A DNA stretch of 64,000 bases, taken from the NCBI GenBank assembly GCA_946965045.2, contig OX337228.1, positions 5,208,001 through 5,272,000 of the forward strand, read 5' to 3'. How positions within the stretch are numbered: the stretch's first letter is position 1; every line of letters begins with the position of its first letter. This document shows positions 27,306 to 38,218 of the stretch, piece after piece. The position numbers and the translations under genes are program-made. This DNA comes from Epithemia pelagica. Its lineage: Eukaryota; Bacillariophyta; Bacillariophyceae; Surirellales; Surirellaceae. The notes below the pieces were generated by a model. It had not been told where the DNA came from, made no database searches, and saw only the letters and a list, made by a program, of their open reading frames with translations.

Positions 27306-29612
27306 ATGGCCACGACGACACCAAGAACCAGAGGACTGCCAGGCCCTTACACGTGTGACGAGAGGATGACATCATATCGACGACTTTTCGTGTTAATTGG
27401 CGCAATCTGCATTCTGTCGGAAAAGAGTGCAAATGCCTTGCAATCTTCGACCCATCAGCTTCCAACCCAATTCTCGAAATTGCCAGCTCATCCCTTTTCT
27501 CACCCGCACCTACAAGAACGTTGGGCCGCAATGATACATGTCCAGGCCTGGAAAGAATCATCAGGAGAAGTTGGCCGAAGCAATCGATTGAGTCCGGTCA
27601 TACTATCGATGGGACTGAGAAGCTTCATTGGACGAATCAAACGACACAAAAAAGATGATGGTGATGGTGACGAAGCTGATTTGGAGAACGAATATGATCA
27701 AGAGACGCTGACGTCCGATTCGATATCAGCACTGAATGATCCAACCAATGCTGTTGGCGATGATACAGATATAGTGAATGGCTTTGGAACTCAAACAAAT
27801 GGGGATGCATGGATACCTTCCATGCTTCCTGACAGTAAACCTCCCGTACGAATGGGCGAAGATCCGTCGAGCAAGGAAATCAATGTGTTTGGTCTCGATC
27901 GGGCTGAGTCAGTTCAAGAACGAATCAATCGGGTCAAATCGGGCAAGATGACAGATGAGGAAAAGCAGGCTTACTTACGGGCCGCTCTATCTTCGGGATC
28001 AACTCCAGAATCAAGGCTCCCGCTTAGACCGCCAACGTCTAAAGCCGACCAAGACGCTTTAGAGCGGCACACAAAACCAGCTCCCTTTCCTGGCGATCCC
28101 ATCTATCGCAGTATAGCTGGAGGCAAAGATTCGTCGTCTGGCACATTATCAAATGACATTGTCGATCGGGTTGGTCTTGACATGCAGAAAAGAAAAAGGG
28201 ATTACCTCGACATGGTCACAGACCCCCACCGGTTTGACGTCTACAGGTCAGCTGGCCTAAATCTTGGGAGAAGCGCATCTGAAGATACGGATGATTATGA
28301 CGAGGAACAAGATCCAGAAATCAACAGTGAAACTCCAAAGCCTATAATTGATCCTCTCCCGTCAGATCTAGGAGAAAGACTTGGAGCTGCCGCAAACGCG
28401 CAAGAAATTTCTCGTAGAAAGGCAGAGGAGGAGAAACGAGCAAAGGAAAAAGCGAAAATCGAATCCTTGAACAGACGGCTGGGCCCGAATACCCCCGACT
28501 CACCAGCACCTGCAAAAGACGTCTCTACAGGACAAGGGGCAGAACAGGAGAAAATGCAGGAGTTGATGAAGGCACAAGACGATTACTGGGCTCGGAAACT
28601 TGCTTCGGAACGGGAAGCAGCAAAGGAACGTCAAATGCGAATGGATGAGCAGCAAAAATTTACTTTTCCGGGCACCATTTCTCGATCATCGTCGCAACGG
28701 GATGCTCAACAAAAGAAAGTATCCATAGAAAGTATGGAGGAAACGGTTGATGATTCGGCTGTATCTACAAACGGGGAGAACACAGCGGTGGACTCAGATC
28801 AAGCAAGCACATTCAACCCAGACGAAAGTGGTTTGGTTGATGAAGACGATTCGCCACCCAATGGAAGCGCTCGCGACAGGAGATTCCAACCGTTTTCTGC
28901 GTCTGATCTTAACGATGTTCGAAACTTGAAAAGACCTGCATATGATGGTCCAAAGCCTCGCAAGCGAAAAACAGAGAGCAACGTTGATGAGCAGATCCGT
29001 CGTTTACGAGAAATGAATTCCCCGCTTCCAAACCAAGCACCTGTAAATGGTTTTCCAAACCGAGGTGTAAAACAACAACGTCCCGTCCGTTTCGAGCCAC
29101 AACGCCCCGTTTCTGCCTCTTCCTCGGGGACTGATAGATCATCGTTCAACAATTTGATGAAAAATAGCCTTAATGACTCACGTGACCCAGCGGAAAAGAC
29201 TCGGGTACTCCTAAATGGCTTCTCGGGGAAAACGGAATCATCAGGCAATGACGCTGATGTGAAGACAGAAAATTCGTCCATTCCTTCTGCATTTGAGGCT
29301 GCCAGTAAACGCGACAAATCTAAAGCGGACGGTGCAAATCCGATCTCGATGATATTTGGAGGAACTACTCCCAAGAGACCAGATGACAGTTCATCGAAGG
29401 CGACAGACAAGTCCCCGGATCGGAGTAGAAAAGGTCCCATCCGGATGCAACTGCCGCTTGGAGACGATGACGATGATGACGCGGTTGACACCAAAGCTAA
29501 CAGTGGTATGAGTATCGCAGAGGCTATGAAGAGAACGAACGCAGGGGGGAGCTCGATTGACCAAGATGAAAGATCGAAAAAGTGGGGAATAGACATGTCA
29601 AAATTTACCTAG
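27306..29612 (+). CDS. large disordered protein, possible plastid-directed precursor
   Basis: A single-exon 768-aa ORF from the first ATG at 27306. A second ATG at 27366 puts a hydrophobic signal-like segment (LFVLIGAICILSEKSANA) close to the N-terminus and may be the real start. A possible cleavage after ANA with Leu next would resemble a relaxed diatom plastid-targeting site; this is inference. The remainder is acidic and Ser/Pro/Asp-rich, with few hydrophobic cores, two coiled-coil-like Lys/Glu/Arg stretches (SRRKAEEEKRAKEKAK; SEREAAKERQMRMDEQQ) and a conserved-looking block around DRVGLDMQKRKRDYLDMV. No known domain. It ends with AMKRTNAGG ... KKWGIDMSKF, which may be a functional C-terminal motif. 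Confidence 0.65.
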   Translation: MATTTPRTRGLPGPYTCDERMTSYRRLFVLIGAICILSEKSANALQSSTHQLPTQFSKLPAHPFSHPHLQERWAAMIHVQAWKESSGEVGRSNRLSPVILSMGLRSFIGRIKRHKKDDGDGDEADLENEYDQETLTSDSISALNDPTNAVGDDTDIVNGFGTQTNGDAWIPSMLPDSKPPVRMGEDPSSKEINVFGLDRAESVQERINRVKSGKMTDEEKQAYLRAALSSGSTPESRLPLRPPTSKADQDALERHTKPAPFPGDPIYRSIAGGKDSSSGTLSNDIVDRVGLDMQKRKRDYLDMVTDPHRFDVYRSAGLNLGRSASEDTDDYDEEQDPEINSETPKPIIDPLPSDLGERLGAAANAQEISRRKAEEEKRAKEKAKIESLNRRLGPNTPDSPAPAKDVSTGQGAEQEKMQELMKAQDDYWARKLASEREAAKERQMRMDEQQKFTFPGTISRSSSQRDAQQKKVSIESMEETVDDSAVSTNGENTAVDSDQASTFNPDESGLVDEDDSPPNGSARDRRFQPFSASDLNDVRNLKRPAYDGPKPRKRKTESNVDEQIRRLREMNSPLPNQAPVNGFPNRGVKQQRPVRFEPQRPVSASSSGTDRSSFNNLMKNSLNDSRDPAEKTRVLLNGFSGKTESSGNDADVKTENSSIPSAFEAASKRDKSKADGANPISMIFGGTTPKRPDDSSSKATDKSPDRSRKGPIRMQLPLGDDDDDDAVDTKANSGMSIAEAMKRTNAGGSSIDQDERSKKWGIDMSKFT

Positions 29613-29664
29613 TGCACCATTAGCTAGCCGTCATAATCACACGCGACCAATTAACATCCGGGTG

Positions 29665-31071
29665 ATGCTGCGCGTATGCGGTACGCGCACATACGGAATC
29701 CTTGAGCCGTGTCAGAAGAATGATGGGTCAATCACAATCTTTGCCATGGTTAGTAGATGGTCACGGCAGTGTTTGTACTCGTATCGAAGGCTTCATCAAA
29801 AGAGGCTAAGGTCGGTGTCAGTTGAGGAAAGCATTCTCACGTGTGGGGGCATCGCGGCAACTCTTTCATTGGTTGCCCTGGCTCATTACTCATTTTCGCC
29901 GTGCTTCGAGATCCAAACAAGAACATCAACACTGGGACATCCATTACCACAAAACGTTGCACATTTGGGAGCGCTATATGCTTTGACATCTCGCTGTGAT
30001 GGCGGACTTCTCTATGCAGAGAAGGATTTCCCTGATGATTACAGCGAGACAGAAAGGTTTCTGGATGTGCTTCAATATCACCGCAGTCTTCTTCCTGATT
30101 ACATAAATCGGTGGATGAAAAGACCTTCGACTAGCGAACGGGTCTCGTGGCCAAAGAATCTCCCGTCTGAACGAGAAATAGGTGCTCTTGAGCTCGATCA
30201 CTCTTTTTGTCGCCGGAGTCCAGAACACCCAGGCGCAAACACGACGTGCCATGATCTGAAGTTTAGAATTGCTGCTTTTTACCTTTCCCGAGAGGATCCC
30301 GAGTTAAAGAAAAAAGGATTCTACATGGTCAAAGATCTTGCTGAAAAAGGCCACGCAGATGGCATGTGTTACTACGGTAGGTGCTGACGAGTTCAAGAAT
30401 CGGAACCTTTCGCTGGCTGTGGTCTAATTTCTGCTCGTTAGGCATATTACTCAATGAAGGCAACATTGAAGGTGTAGAGGCGAATCCAAAGCAGGCGGTT
30501 GTATGGTGGAGGCGCTGTGTTGACTATCATCGTCATATCTGGGCTGCCTTCGAGATAGGTGTAGCTTTATACACGGGAGAGGGGGTTGCTGAGAACCCCG
30601 TTCTTGCCTCTAAATATTTCCGCCAGGCTGGTAGGTTTGTCCCACGTGAAATTTCAATAGTTGACATTGAAAATCTCCTCTCACCCACTGCTTACAGCTC
30701 ATTTGGGACATGCTGGAGCTGCGTACATGCTTGGGGATCTCCTGCTAAATGGTGTTGGGGTGGAGCGTGACAGAGCAAGTGCTCTAGAGTGGCTTGTTAC
30801 CGCGGCTGAACTAGGCCATCCCTTAGCACGAGAGAAAGTCATATTGATCATTCAACAAGACTATGATTCTCTGGAAAGGGGAGGCACGGGGCCAAAAAGT
30901 GGAAGCGAAGGTGAAGTTTTGAAGTGGGTAAATGACCCAGACAGTAGTAAGGATGCTAGGAATGCTCTGGTTGAAAGGAGATATACAATTGGAGGTGGCA
31001 GTCGGAACCCTGAAGTGTTGAGAAGACGGAAAACCATAGTGAAGGAAAGCAAACAGGAGGACGATCCGTAG
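29665..31071 (+). CDS. Sel1-repeat protein, single membrane segment
   Basis: Three exons, 29665-30376, 30442-30630 and 30698-31071, with 65- and 67-bp introns, giving 424 aa. Three Sel1-like repeats span both junctions: GMCYYGILLNEG ... PKQAVVWWRRC, then AAFEIGVALYTGEGVAENP, then AAYMLGDLLLNGVGVERD with ALEWLVTAAELGH. Sel1 repeats are TPR-like protein-binding solenoids, as in HRD3/SEL1L and related adaptors. The N-terminal 45 residues are Arg/Ser/Tyr-rich, followed by a hydrophobic segment (GGIAATLSLVALAH), so a mitochondrial membrane or secretory location is possible. The last 50 residues are basic. The start is uncertain because an ATG at 29747 also lies in frame; the repeats and splicing are well supported. 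Confidence 0.8.
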
Positions 31072-31311
31072 GTTTATCTAGGACTGGAGCTGTGTTTTTA
31101 ACTATGCCATCTACCTAGAGGTATCAATAGGAGCGTTGCCGGTTGCCCTTTGGGCGGCCGAAAAAATTTGGGGGTTGGGGTTTGGGGGAGACGTCGCACG
31201 CCCGCCATCTTTCCCGCGAACGCAGCTGCCCGCTCCCGCCATCATTGGAATCTTCACTTGCCATTGCCATTAGCCCTGCCCCTTTCATTTCTTCATTAGT
31301 CCAAGTTGAGC

Positions 31312-32481
31312 ATGTTGTGGGTCGACAAATACAGACCGTCGAGTCTCTCCGATCTATCCTACCATGGCGAGATTACACAACGCCTGCAATCCTTGGCAAC
31401 AAATCCGGAGGCCATGCCTCATTTGTTCTTCTATGGCCCGTCAGGCAGTGGCAAGAAAACTCGAAGCAAGTAGTCCCCTGAACACATAGAAATCGTCCGA
31501 CTTTCTCTGTTATGTCCTCACTTCTTACATTTGTTTGTGTTCACTACAGTTTCTGCCCTTCTTCGCGAATTGTACGGGCAGGGTGCGGAGAAATTGAAAT
31601 TGGACAAACGAACTTTCACGACACCATCGAAGAAACAGGTGGAAATAAACCTAATCACTAGCAACTATCACATTGAAATTGCTCCCGGAGATGCAGGGCT
31701 CAACGATCGCTTTGTCATCCAGGATGTTATCAAAGAAATGGCGTCCAACAAAAATATCATCAGTGCTCCTGGATCCAATGAAAACAGCATGGGACGCGCA
31801 AGTTTCAAGACAGTGGTGCTGGTTGAGGTCGATCGGTTGAGTCGACAAGCACAGGCTGCTCTACGTCGAACGATGGAGAAATATTCGAGCTCATGTCGTT
31901 TGATTTTAGTCTGCAACAGCCAATCAAAAGTTATCGAGCCTGTTCGGAGTCGATGCCTCGGGATCCGAGTTTCGGCACCATCTCATGATGATATAAGTCG
32001 TGTTCTGCAATCCGTCGCTGCCCGACAATCTGTGAATTTACCTGAGGAGTTGGCAATCAGCATCGCCAGAGAATCTTCTCGGAATCTGCGACGGGCTCTC
32101 CTAATGTTTGAAGCGTGCAATGTTCAAAAGAGAGATGGTCTAACGAGAGACACTGCAGTTCAAAAGACTGATTGGGAACTCTATATTCGTCAACTGGCGA
32201 TGGATGTGACAAGAGAACAGAGTCCGCAACGCCTGATGGCGGCCAGGGAAAAGCTTTATGAGCTTCTCGTCAACTGCATCCCGGCAAATGTTATCATCAA
32301 AACCTTGACGACAGAGCTTCTAAAAAACCTTGATGACAGTTTGAAACACGAAGTGGTGGAATGGGCCGCGTTTTACGAACACCGGCTATCTCAAGGAAGT
32401 AAAGAAATATTTCATCTTGAAGCTTTCCTTGCGAAGTACATGGCGCTCTACAAAAAGTATCTCAATGACATGTTTGATTAG
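31312..32481 (+). CDS. RFC3: replication factor C subunit 3 (clamp loader)
   Basis: Two exons, 31312-31465 and 31550-32481, giving 361 aa, the usual RFC3 length. It is the small ATPase subunit of the clamp loader that opens PCNA on primed DNA in the nucleus. Visible motifs are the N-terminal MLWVDKYRPSSLSDLSYH, Walker A GPSGSGKKT (residues 42-50), the Walker B-region VLVEVDRLSRQAQAALRRT with the altered acidic box typical of RFC3, and the arginine-finger SRC motif (PVRSRCLGIRV). The intron is GC-AG: the exon ends A, then gcaagtag. That join gives KKTRISALLRELYG, matching the family, whereas no GT donor does. It lies downstream of the Sel1-repeat gene on the same strand. Confidence 0.95.
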
Positions 32482-32899
32482 GGGCATATTCAGAAGGTAC
32501 AACACATTCGCGTGAAACATCTATTCATAATGGTTGCCTCGAATCTGATTTTGGTTACTAGTGATTCGAATTAAATGCTTCCAGTAAAGTGGCATCAGCC
32601 AATTGGATCCCGTCACATTTGCGTCATTGTCGGTTGATAAGGACGAGGTAGAGAATAAGTGCGTGGCTTGGTCTTCTCCATGTTGCGAATAGATGATACT
32701 CCTACTTCCTAGGAGTAGAAGTGCAAGGATATCTGAGGTACTTACCCTCTTCTGGTACTGAGTCTGAGTGATACTCCTAGAAGATAGACGATGCTGCGGT
32801 TAGGCCCACGAACACAGACGACGGAGAGACTAAGGTTTCCTCTATAGCTAGAGGGGTACTCCTACTAGCTCTATGAGTAGGTACTAGAGGAGGCGTACA
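32482..32899. promoter_or_regulatory. promoter with actcctaggagt-type repeats
   Basis: About 420 bp between RFC3 and the Nudix-HAD gene. Several copies of the actcct/aggagt motif occur between 32697 and 32890, including cctaggagtag, tactcctagaag, tactcctactag and a tagctagaggggtactcc stretch adjacent to the start codon. No ORF is supported. Confidence 0.55.
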
Positions 32900-34454
32900 A
32901 TGTCGCAGATCGCCATGGCACAAGCAAGCAATCACATGGACGTTCTCTTGTTTGCGTCGATTTCTGCATTGTTCTATATCTTCCAGCAGATTCAGGATGC
33001 AGAGGGAAGAGGTTTGGATGCGAATGAGTTGATCTGCATGGTCACTCCAGAAAATCGAGTGCTTCCGAGTGGAGGACGTCGGGCAAGAATGCGCCGTCAG
33101 AATCTATGGCATAGAGCCACGTACGTTGCGATAAGGCACGAACCTGAGCATCTTGAACACCACGGTAACCATCCTTCAGATGTTTTCCTTCTTGTGCAGA
33201 AGCGTTCAAATAGAAAAGACTACTGCCCAGGACGATTCGATGCGACTCCGGGAGGTGTGGTTGCCTTTGGAGAATCGTATATACAGAATGCAAAACGAGA
33301 GATTGAAGAGGAGATGGGTATTAAGTTGGATGACAGTCTTGAACGGCTGTTTACATTTTCATTTGAAGACGACCGAGTTCGTGTTTGGGGAGAATTTTTT
33401 GAATACACGTATCGTGGAGCGCTCAAAGATCTCTGCATTCAGACACAAGAGGTTGAATCTATTGAGCGTATGTCGTTACAGGATATCATGGAAAGGATGG
33501 AGTCGGAGCCCGATCAATTCATGCCTGACTCTCTTTATGCTATCAAGCTTTATCTCCAAAGACGCTTGGATATGTCGGTGAATAGGCGTTTGCTTAAAGG
33601 TTACTCATCTTCCGATTTGGACTCTTACGATCTTCGGCCGAAACCTTCTGCGATATTTTTTGACTGCGACGATTGCCTTTACTTTGATGGGTGGAAAACA
33701 GCCAACCTTCTAACAGAGAAGATTGAACAATGGTGTTTGAATCGGGGTTTGCGACCAGGTCAGGCTTATGAAATGTACAAAGAATATGGCACCGCATTAC
33801 GCGGCTTGCTTGCTGAGGGTTACTTGGAGGATACAGAAGAGTCAGTGAATAGGTTCCTTGCTGAAGTACACGACATTCCAATAAAGGAACTCTTGCCACG
33901 AGATGACAATCTTCGGCGAGTCCTGCTTAGAATGGACCCTTCCATTCCCAAGTTTATCTTTACTGCAAGTGTGAGAGATCATACCCTGCGCTGCTTACAG
34001 GCACTCGGTCTTGATGAAGGTCTCTTTGTTGACATCATTGACTGCAAATCGTGCAAACTCGAAACCAAGCACAGTCGATTTTCCTTTGAAATCGCGATGA
34101 AAGTGGCTGGGTAAGTCCGAAACGAGCCTGTGCCATTTGTTGAATCTTGAATTGGCAATGAACCCTTCTTTGTCTCGACAGAGTGGAGAATCCAGAACAG
34201 TGCATATTTTTTGATGATAGCTTGAAGAACATACGAGCTGCGCGGGAAGTAGGATGGCGTAGTGTGCTCGTGGGTCTGTAAGTTCTCTCCACAACAGGTA
34301 TCAGATAGTGTTTCCCTGCTGATCTCTAACAGTGCGTTATTCTGAAAGGATTGGTCGAGATTCAGGACTTCCGTTGTCGTCGGAACATGCAGAGCTCGAA
34401 ATAGACAGAATCCACGACATTGAACGGGTCTTCCCTGATCTTTTTGTGCGATAG
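32900..34454 (+). CDS. Nudix hydrolase fused to HAD-type pyrimidine 5'-nucleotidase-like domain
   Basis: Three exons, 32900-34110, 34182-34277 and 34349-34454, in phases that give 470 aa. The N-terminal half is an IDI-like Nudix domain. Its Nudix box (residues about 116-139) has the full pattern, with GGVVAFGES then REIEEEMGI, so metal-dependent cleavage of an X-linked diphosphate is expected. The C-terminal half is a HAD fold: motif I FFDCDDCLYF (about 254), motif II FTASVRD (about 354), a motif III lysine (LETKHSRF) and motif IV CIFFDDSLKN. It resembles SDT1/Phm8-type pyrimidine nucleotidases. A fused enzyme could clean nucleotides in two steps (diphosphate to monophosphate to nucleoside), but this is inference. 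No targeting peptide is clear; residues 13-28 are mildly hydrophobic. Confidence 0.9.
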
Positions 34455-35236
34455 TATGTTGGATTCATTTCAGTCAAAGCCGTGCTGGACAGAGTAGAGA
34501 AAGTTAAGATGAAGATGAAGAGCTTACGGATCGAGGAGCGAGGTAGAACCCCTTTTATGTTCTCGACTTCACCCCTAAAATACGTTCCTATAGAGGGGTA
34601 TAATTTTCAGTCGCGCAACATTTTTTCCAATGACAGTGGACCAAAGTTGAGTAGTCGCATAGGAAATCTCCGCACCACGCGGGCTACAATAGGCTCTTTG
34701 AAAGACAGGCCTTCATCTTTATCCACCTTCATCTTTATCCAATTGAGAAAAACAATCTCTTCTTGTAAGGTTTTCAGAATGATTGAACTCCTATAAGAAA
34801 GACCAGGGTTCAAACGGGGAACCAGTGTATGGAACAAGTTAAGTCCTCATCACGCCCTTCGAGCGATCAAAATCTCGTTCTAGGAATTTGCGAGGATTAT
34901 CAAAGTTCGAGGGCACACGTATCAGAAAACTCAGTCCATTGTGATGGACGAGCTGATTGTTCCCTATCTGAAGAATTGGGTGCAATAAAACACTTCCTTC
35001 CAGTCTAAACATGTAAAGATCACGTGAATCCAGAATTATTGGTTTTTCATGTATGCAAGAAGTGATAGTCTATAGTTACGATAAGTTTAAAATCTCTTTT
35101 TCGCAGTCACAACCTCCGCCTGTTGTCTCGTGGAAAATGCTTTGGTCTAAGGATGCGGAGTGCATCGGTGCTTTTGAATAAATGTGAAAGGTCCCCATGA
35201 TAAATGTCCATCCGAAAATGACAAGCTGTGCACTCT
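34455..35236. other. intergenic, about 780 bp
   Basis: Between convergent genes. Scattered short ORFs, none supported. A gttcaaac stretch near 34808 resembles a tRNA B-box, but no cloverleaf could be built around it. Confidence 0.5.
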
Positions 35237-36406
35237 CTACATATTGAGCGCATCTCGTTCAAAAGCAGCAACAAGGTCTTCGTCAAATGCACGTGTTAGT
35301 GCTTCGGCGTCTACTTCAGCTTGAAGAGGGTCCGCCGAAGTCTCAGGAAAATGAGCAACCGACATTGGCTTAGAATCGTCTTCAAATGATGCGGCTAGAG
35401 CTTCAAAGGTTCCCGGAGCCGGCGGCGAAGCAGTTAAACCATGATCAAACTGGGACGAATGCGACGGTGAGTCAAACGCGGGCGCTCCTGCAACATCAAC
35501 CACTGTGTGTGTGTGGTGATGCTGGTGAAAAGATTCGCTGGTGAAATCGTCATGTGCTCCGGAGAACAAGCCCCCCGACGTTGCCGCGGTTGTAGGAGTG
35601 GAGTTTCGTAGGTTAGGTGTCGTCTGCGATGCGTCATGAGAGTCACTGTTTATATTGTAGCATTCTCCTCCATCAACGAGCTTGTTGGGGATCCATGAAA
35701 TTGTAGGGTCTGGAACGACTTCAGAAGTTCTGACACTACGCGCAGGAACGGGTGATGTTGCCCCCCTTTTCTTCCGGAAGGCCTCGTTTGGATCAGATCT
35801 TGGTGTCGCTCGGCCAGAGGAAGTTCTGCTAACACTAGGGGAGGGAGGATTGGTGACAACTAATTGTTGAACGTACTGTTGCTGTGATAAGCCGCTGTTC
35901 TTCCGTTCCAACGTCGATTCGAGTACATCCGCCGGAGCAGCAACACTCCTGGCGTATCCATCGCGATCAGGACGATTACAGTCTCTTAGAGCTTGGCGGG
36001 CTTTCTTTACAGCTTCTTCCCGACTCATGATTTCCCACGGTCCTTGTAATCCACGTCTGTTCTTCGTTTTACCCGAGCGTTTTAGAAAACGCCCGGGTGG
36101 ATCCAGTGATTCAATGTGGCGAACGATTTCTTCTGACAGCGCCTTCTTTTCAATGATGCTATACGACGAACAGTAAGATGGGTCTGATCGACTCTGAATG
36201 AGTGATCGGAAGCGTTCATTGCCCGGATGATGTGCCATGTTAACCCCGCGACCATTTAGTACGTCGTGTTGATGGACAACAACATTGTCCTTTCCTCCGT
36301 ATGGCTGGTGAGAAGAATTCTGAGGACCTCCGCCTGCAGTCACGCCCGCAGCGCTATCTGTTTCCCTTCCAGACGAAGAAGCTGACCTTTTGCTTGCCTT
36401 TGGCAT
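35237..36406 (-). CDS. DUF6824-domain protein
   Basis: A 389-aa protein starting at the ATG at 36406 (MPKASKRSASSSG); the frame is open upstream but has no other ATG. Residues about 40-140 match the DUF6824 pattern seen in many diatom proteins: DVLNGRGVNMAHHPGN, then FRSLIQ, then KKALSEEIVRHIESL, PPGRFLK and PWEIMSREEAVKKARQALRD. The rest is disordered, Ser/Pro/Thr-rich, with a His-rich patch (HQHHHTHTVVDV) and an acidic C-terminus (ALTRAFDEDLVAAFERDAL). The role is unknown; the compact basic N-terminal domain with a long acidic tail would suit a nuclear regulator, which is inference only. Confidence 0.78.
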   Translation of the reverse strand: MPKASKRSASSSGRETDSAAGVTAGGGPQNSSHQPYGGKDNVVVHQHDVLNGRGVNMAHHPGNERFRSLIQSRSDPSYCSSYSIIEKKALSEEIVRHIESLDPPGRFLKRSGKTKNRRGLQGPWEIMSREEAVKKARQALRDCNRPDRDGYARSVAAPADVLESTLERKNSGLSQQQYVQQLVVTNPPSPSVSRTSSGRATPRSDPNEAFRKKRGATSPVPARSVRTSEVVPDPTISWIPNKLVDGGECYNINSDSHDASQTTPNLRNSTPTTAATSGGLFSGAHDDFTSESFHQHHHTHTVVDVAGAPAFDSPSHSSQFDHGLTASPPAPGTFEALAASFEDDSKPMSVAHFPETSADPLQAEVDAEALTRAFDEDLVAAFERDALNM

Positions 36407-38218
36407 CTCTTCGAAGAAAGGGTACCCAAGATCCGACCAATGGGATGACCAACGCAAAACCCGAGAAAAAGTAGGTTCAACCAATTGTGACAACGTTCCA
36501 CCAAGCACCAAGCTCAGTAGTCCCCTCCAAACCCGTGGAGCTATCTTCTTTCCTGCCTTCGCTAAAGAAGCACGCCCAGTCTCCCCCGACCCTGTTGTTC
36601 TTGCGAAAGCAACGGCGAACCCGTCGACGTTCGCAATCAACAACTCACCACTTCGTCGTCCTTCCTCACACTGTTTCGTACTTCAAATTTGTCATTCAAG
36701 ACACCACCCGGACTGATCTAGCGACAAATACAATCTTGTGAGTCCTTTGTCACTATTATATGGATCGATTCTGAATTGGGTAAGAGTTACTCTGTTGATG
36801 AGGAGATCATAAACCTCAGTGGCGGCAGGGTTCAATGTTCTAGTAGGTAGTTGAATGGCCAACACGTAAAGCGTGACGAGCGCACAAAAACAACACAACC
36901 ACACCAAGCGCCGCAAATTAGGTATGCACCGCCGGACTGACATCCACCGTATTGTTCGGCACGGAGAGGAGTGTTGTGCATGCTTCCCTCTTCCTATGTG
37001 CAAAGATCTGTTTGGAGTTTTGTATGCCTCTGTTTGTACCAGAAAGGATACATCCGATTCCTAGTTGTTGGGACATCAAAACGCTTGAGTGTATCATATG
37101 AATCACGCGCAGGTATGACTCTTGCGCGTGCTAGATACTTAAAGGGGCACTTCGCTGTATTCGTTTCCGTGATCAACGACCAACGACTCGTGGTTTGATT
37201 GCCATTTGCCATTCGATCCTACCAACAACGTGACAAATGTACCTACTACCTACGATCGATTAGGTAGTTATATCGAAGAATTGAGCGACGAACGATTTGA
37301 AATCTGGAAATCCGCGGGACACAGTTGATCCATTTCACGAACTGTCGGGGGCGACAATTGCGGACCAACGGGGGGCTGCATCGCTGGAACTTCCCCTCAC
37401 GGACGGTGACCTCTCTGCCTCTTAGCGGAGCCCGTCTGTTTCTTATCTGACCTCCTCCGCAAGACGCACGGGTTAAAGCAGAAAACAACACATCTTCTCA
37501 GGGAAATTTGCAAGTTCGTTTGTCCTGTGAGACTTCAACATTTCAAGACAGTAAGATACGACGGCCGGCCTTCGTATCGAATAATGTTCTTCCTTTTCGC
37601 AAAGGTCGTTCAAGACGAAATTCCTATTCAATTCTTTCCCAACATTGAGGAAAACAACAAATGTTGATTTTAGAATCATCAATACACATAGGATAGGAGT
37701 TCTTCATTCATGGGGTAATGACCAACCATGGTTGGTATATCTGGCTTGTCGGATGGTCTGAGGGAACACATTCGGGAGTCGGCTATTGAGTCTAGCAAGG
37801 ATCTTAGGTATCTTGGCCTACTACCCATGGAGCACAGAAGTTTATCACGCCGCTCCCCATGATCCCAAAGTTTCAGCGAACGTGGGGGACGGCGCATCTG
37901 ACATGCGCGCAGTGGTATGGGCATTTCTTCGGAGTATAGCACATGAAGTACCATTCGCCTTACGCGACTGGATTACTTATTTCCACTGCATATATCCTAA
38001 AACATCAGAACTACATTTGGGGTCACGCGCTGCTCGCCCACTAAATTTGTTTTCAGGCATATCGTCTGGACGGAAAACCTTTAGAGGACGGGTCAAATGT
38101 TCATCTCACTTTCATTTGGGAGAAACATACATCTTATGTTACAGAGTTGCTTTGAGATGATTGGAGTTTTGCTCATGTGTTTAGGAAGTAGGGTCTCCAG
38201 CCAATTTCATACGCTCTA
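36407..38218. other. intergenic, about 1.8 kb
   Basis: Between the DUF6824 gene (minus, transcribed away) and the 3' end of the asparaginase gene. It has ORFs up to 124 codons on both strands with no family-like sequence and no repeats I could recognise. Nothing is supported here. Confidence 0.5.

Noticed and set aside
34795-34835. Possible tRNA B-box (ggttcaaac)
   Set aside because: No matching A-box or acceptor stem could be found nearby.
37679-38160. ORFs of 91 and 124 codons in the large intergenic gap
   Set aside because: Overlapping on opposite strands with no family-like sequence.
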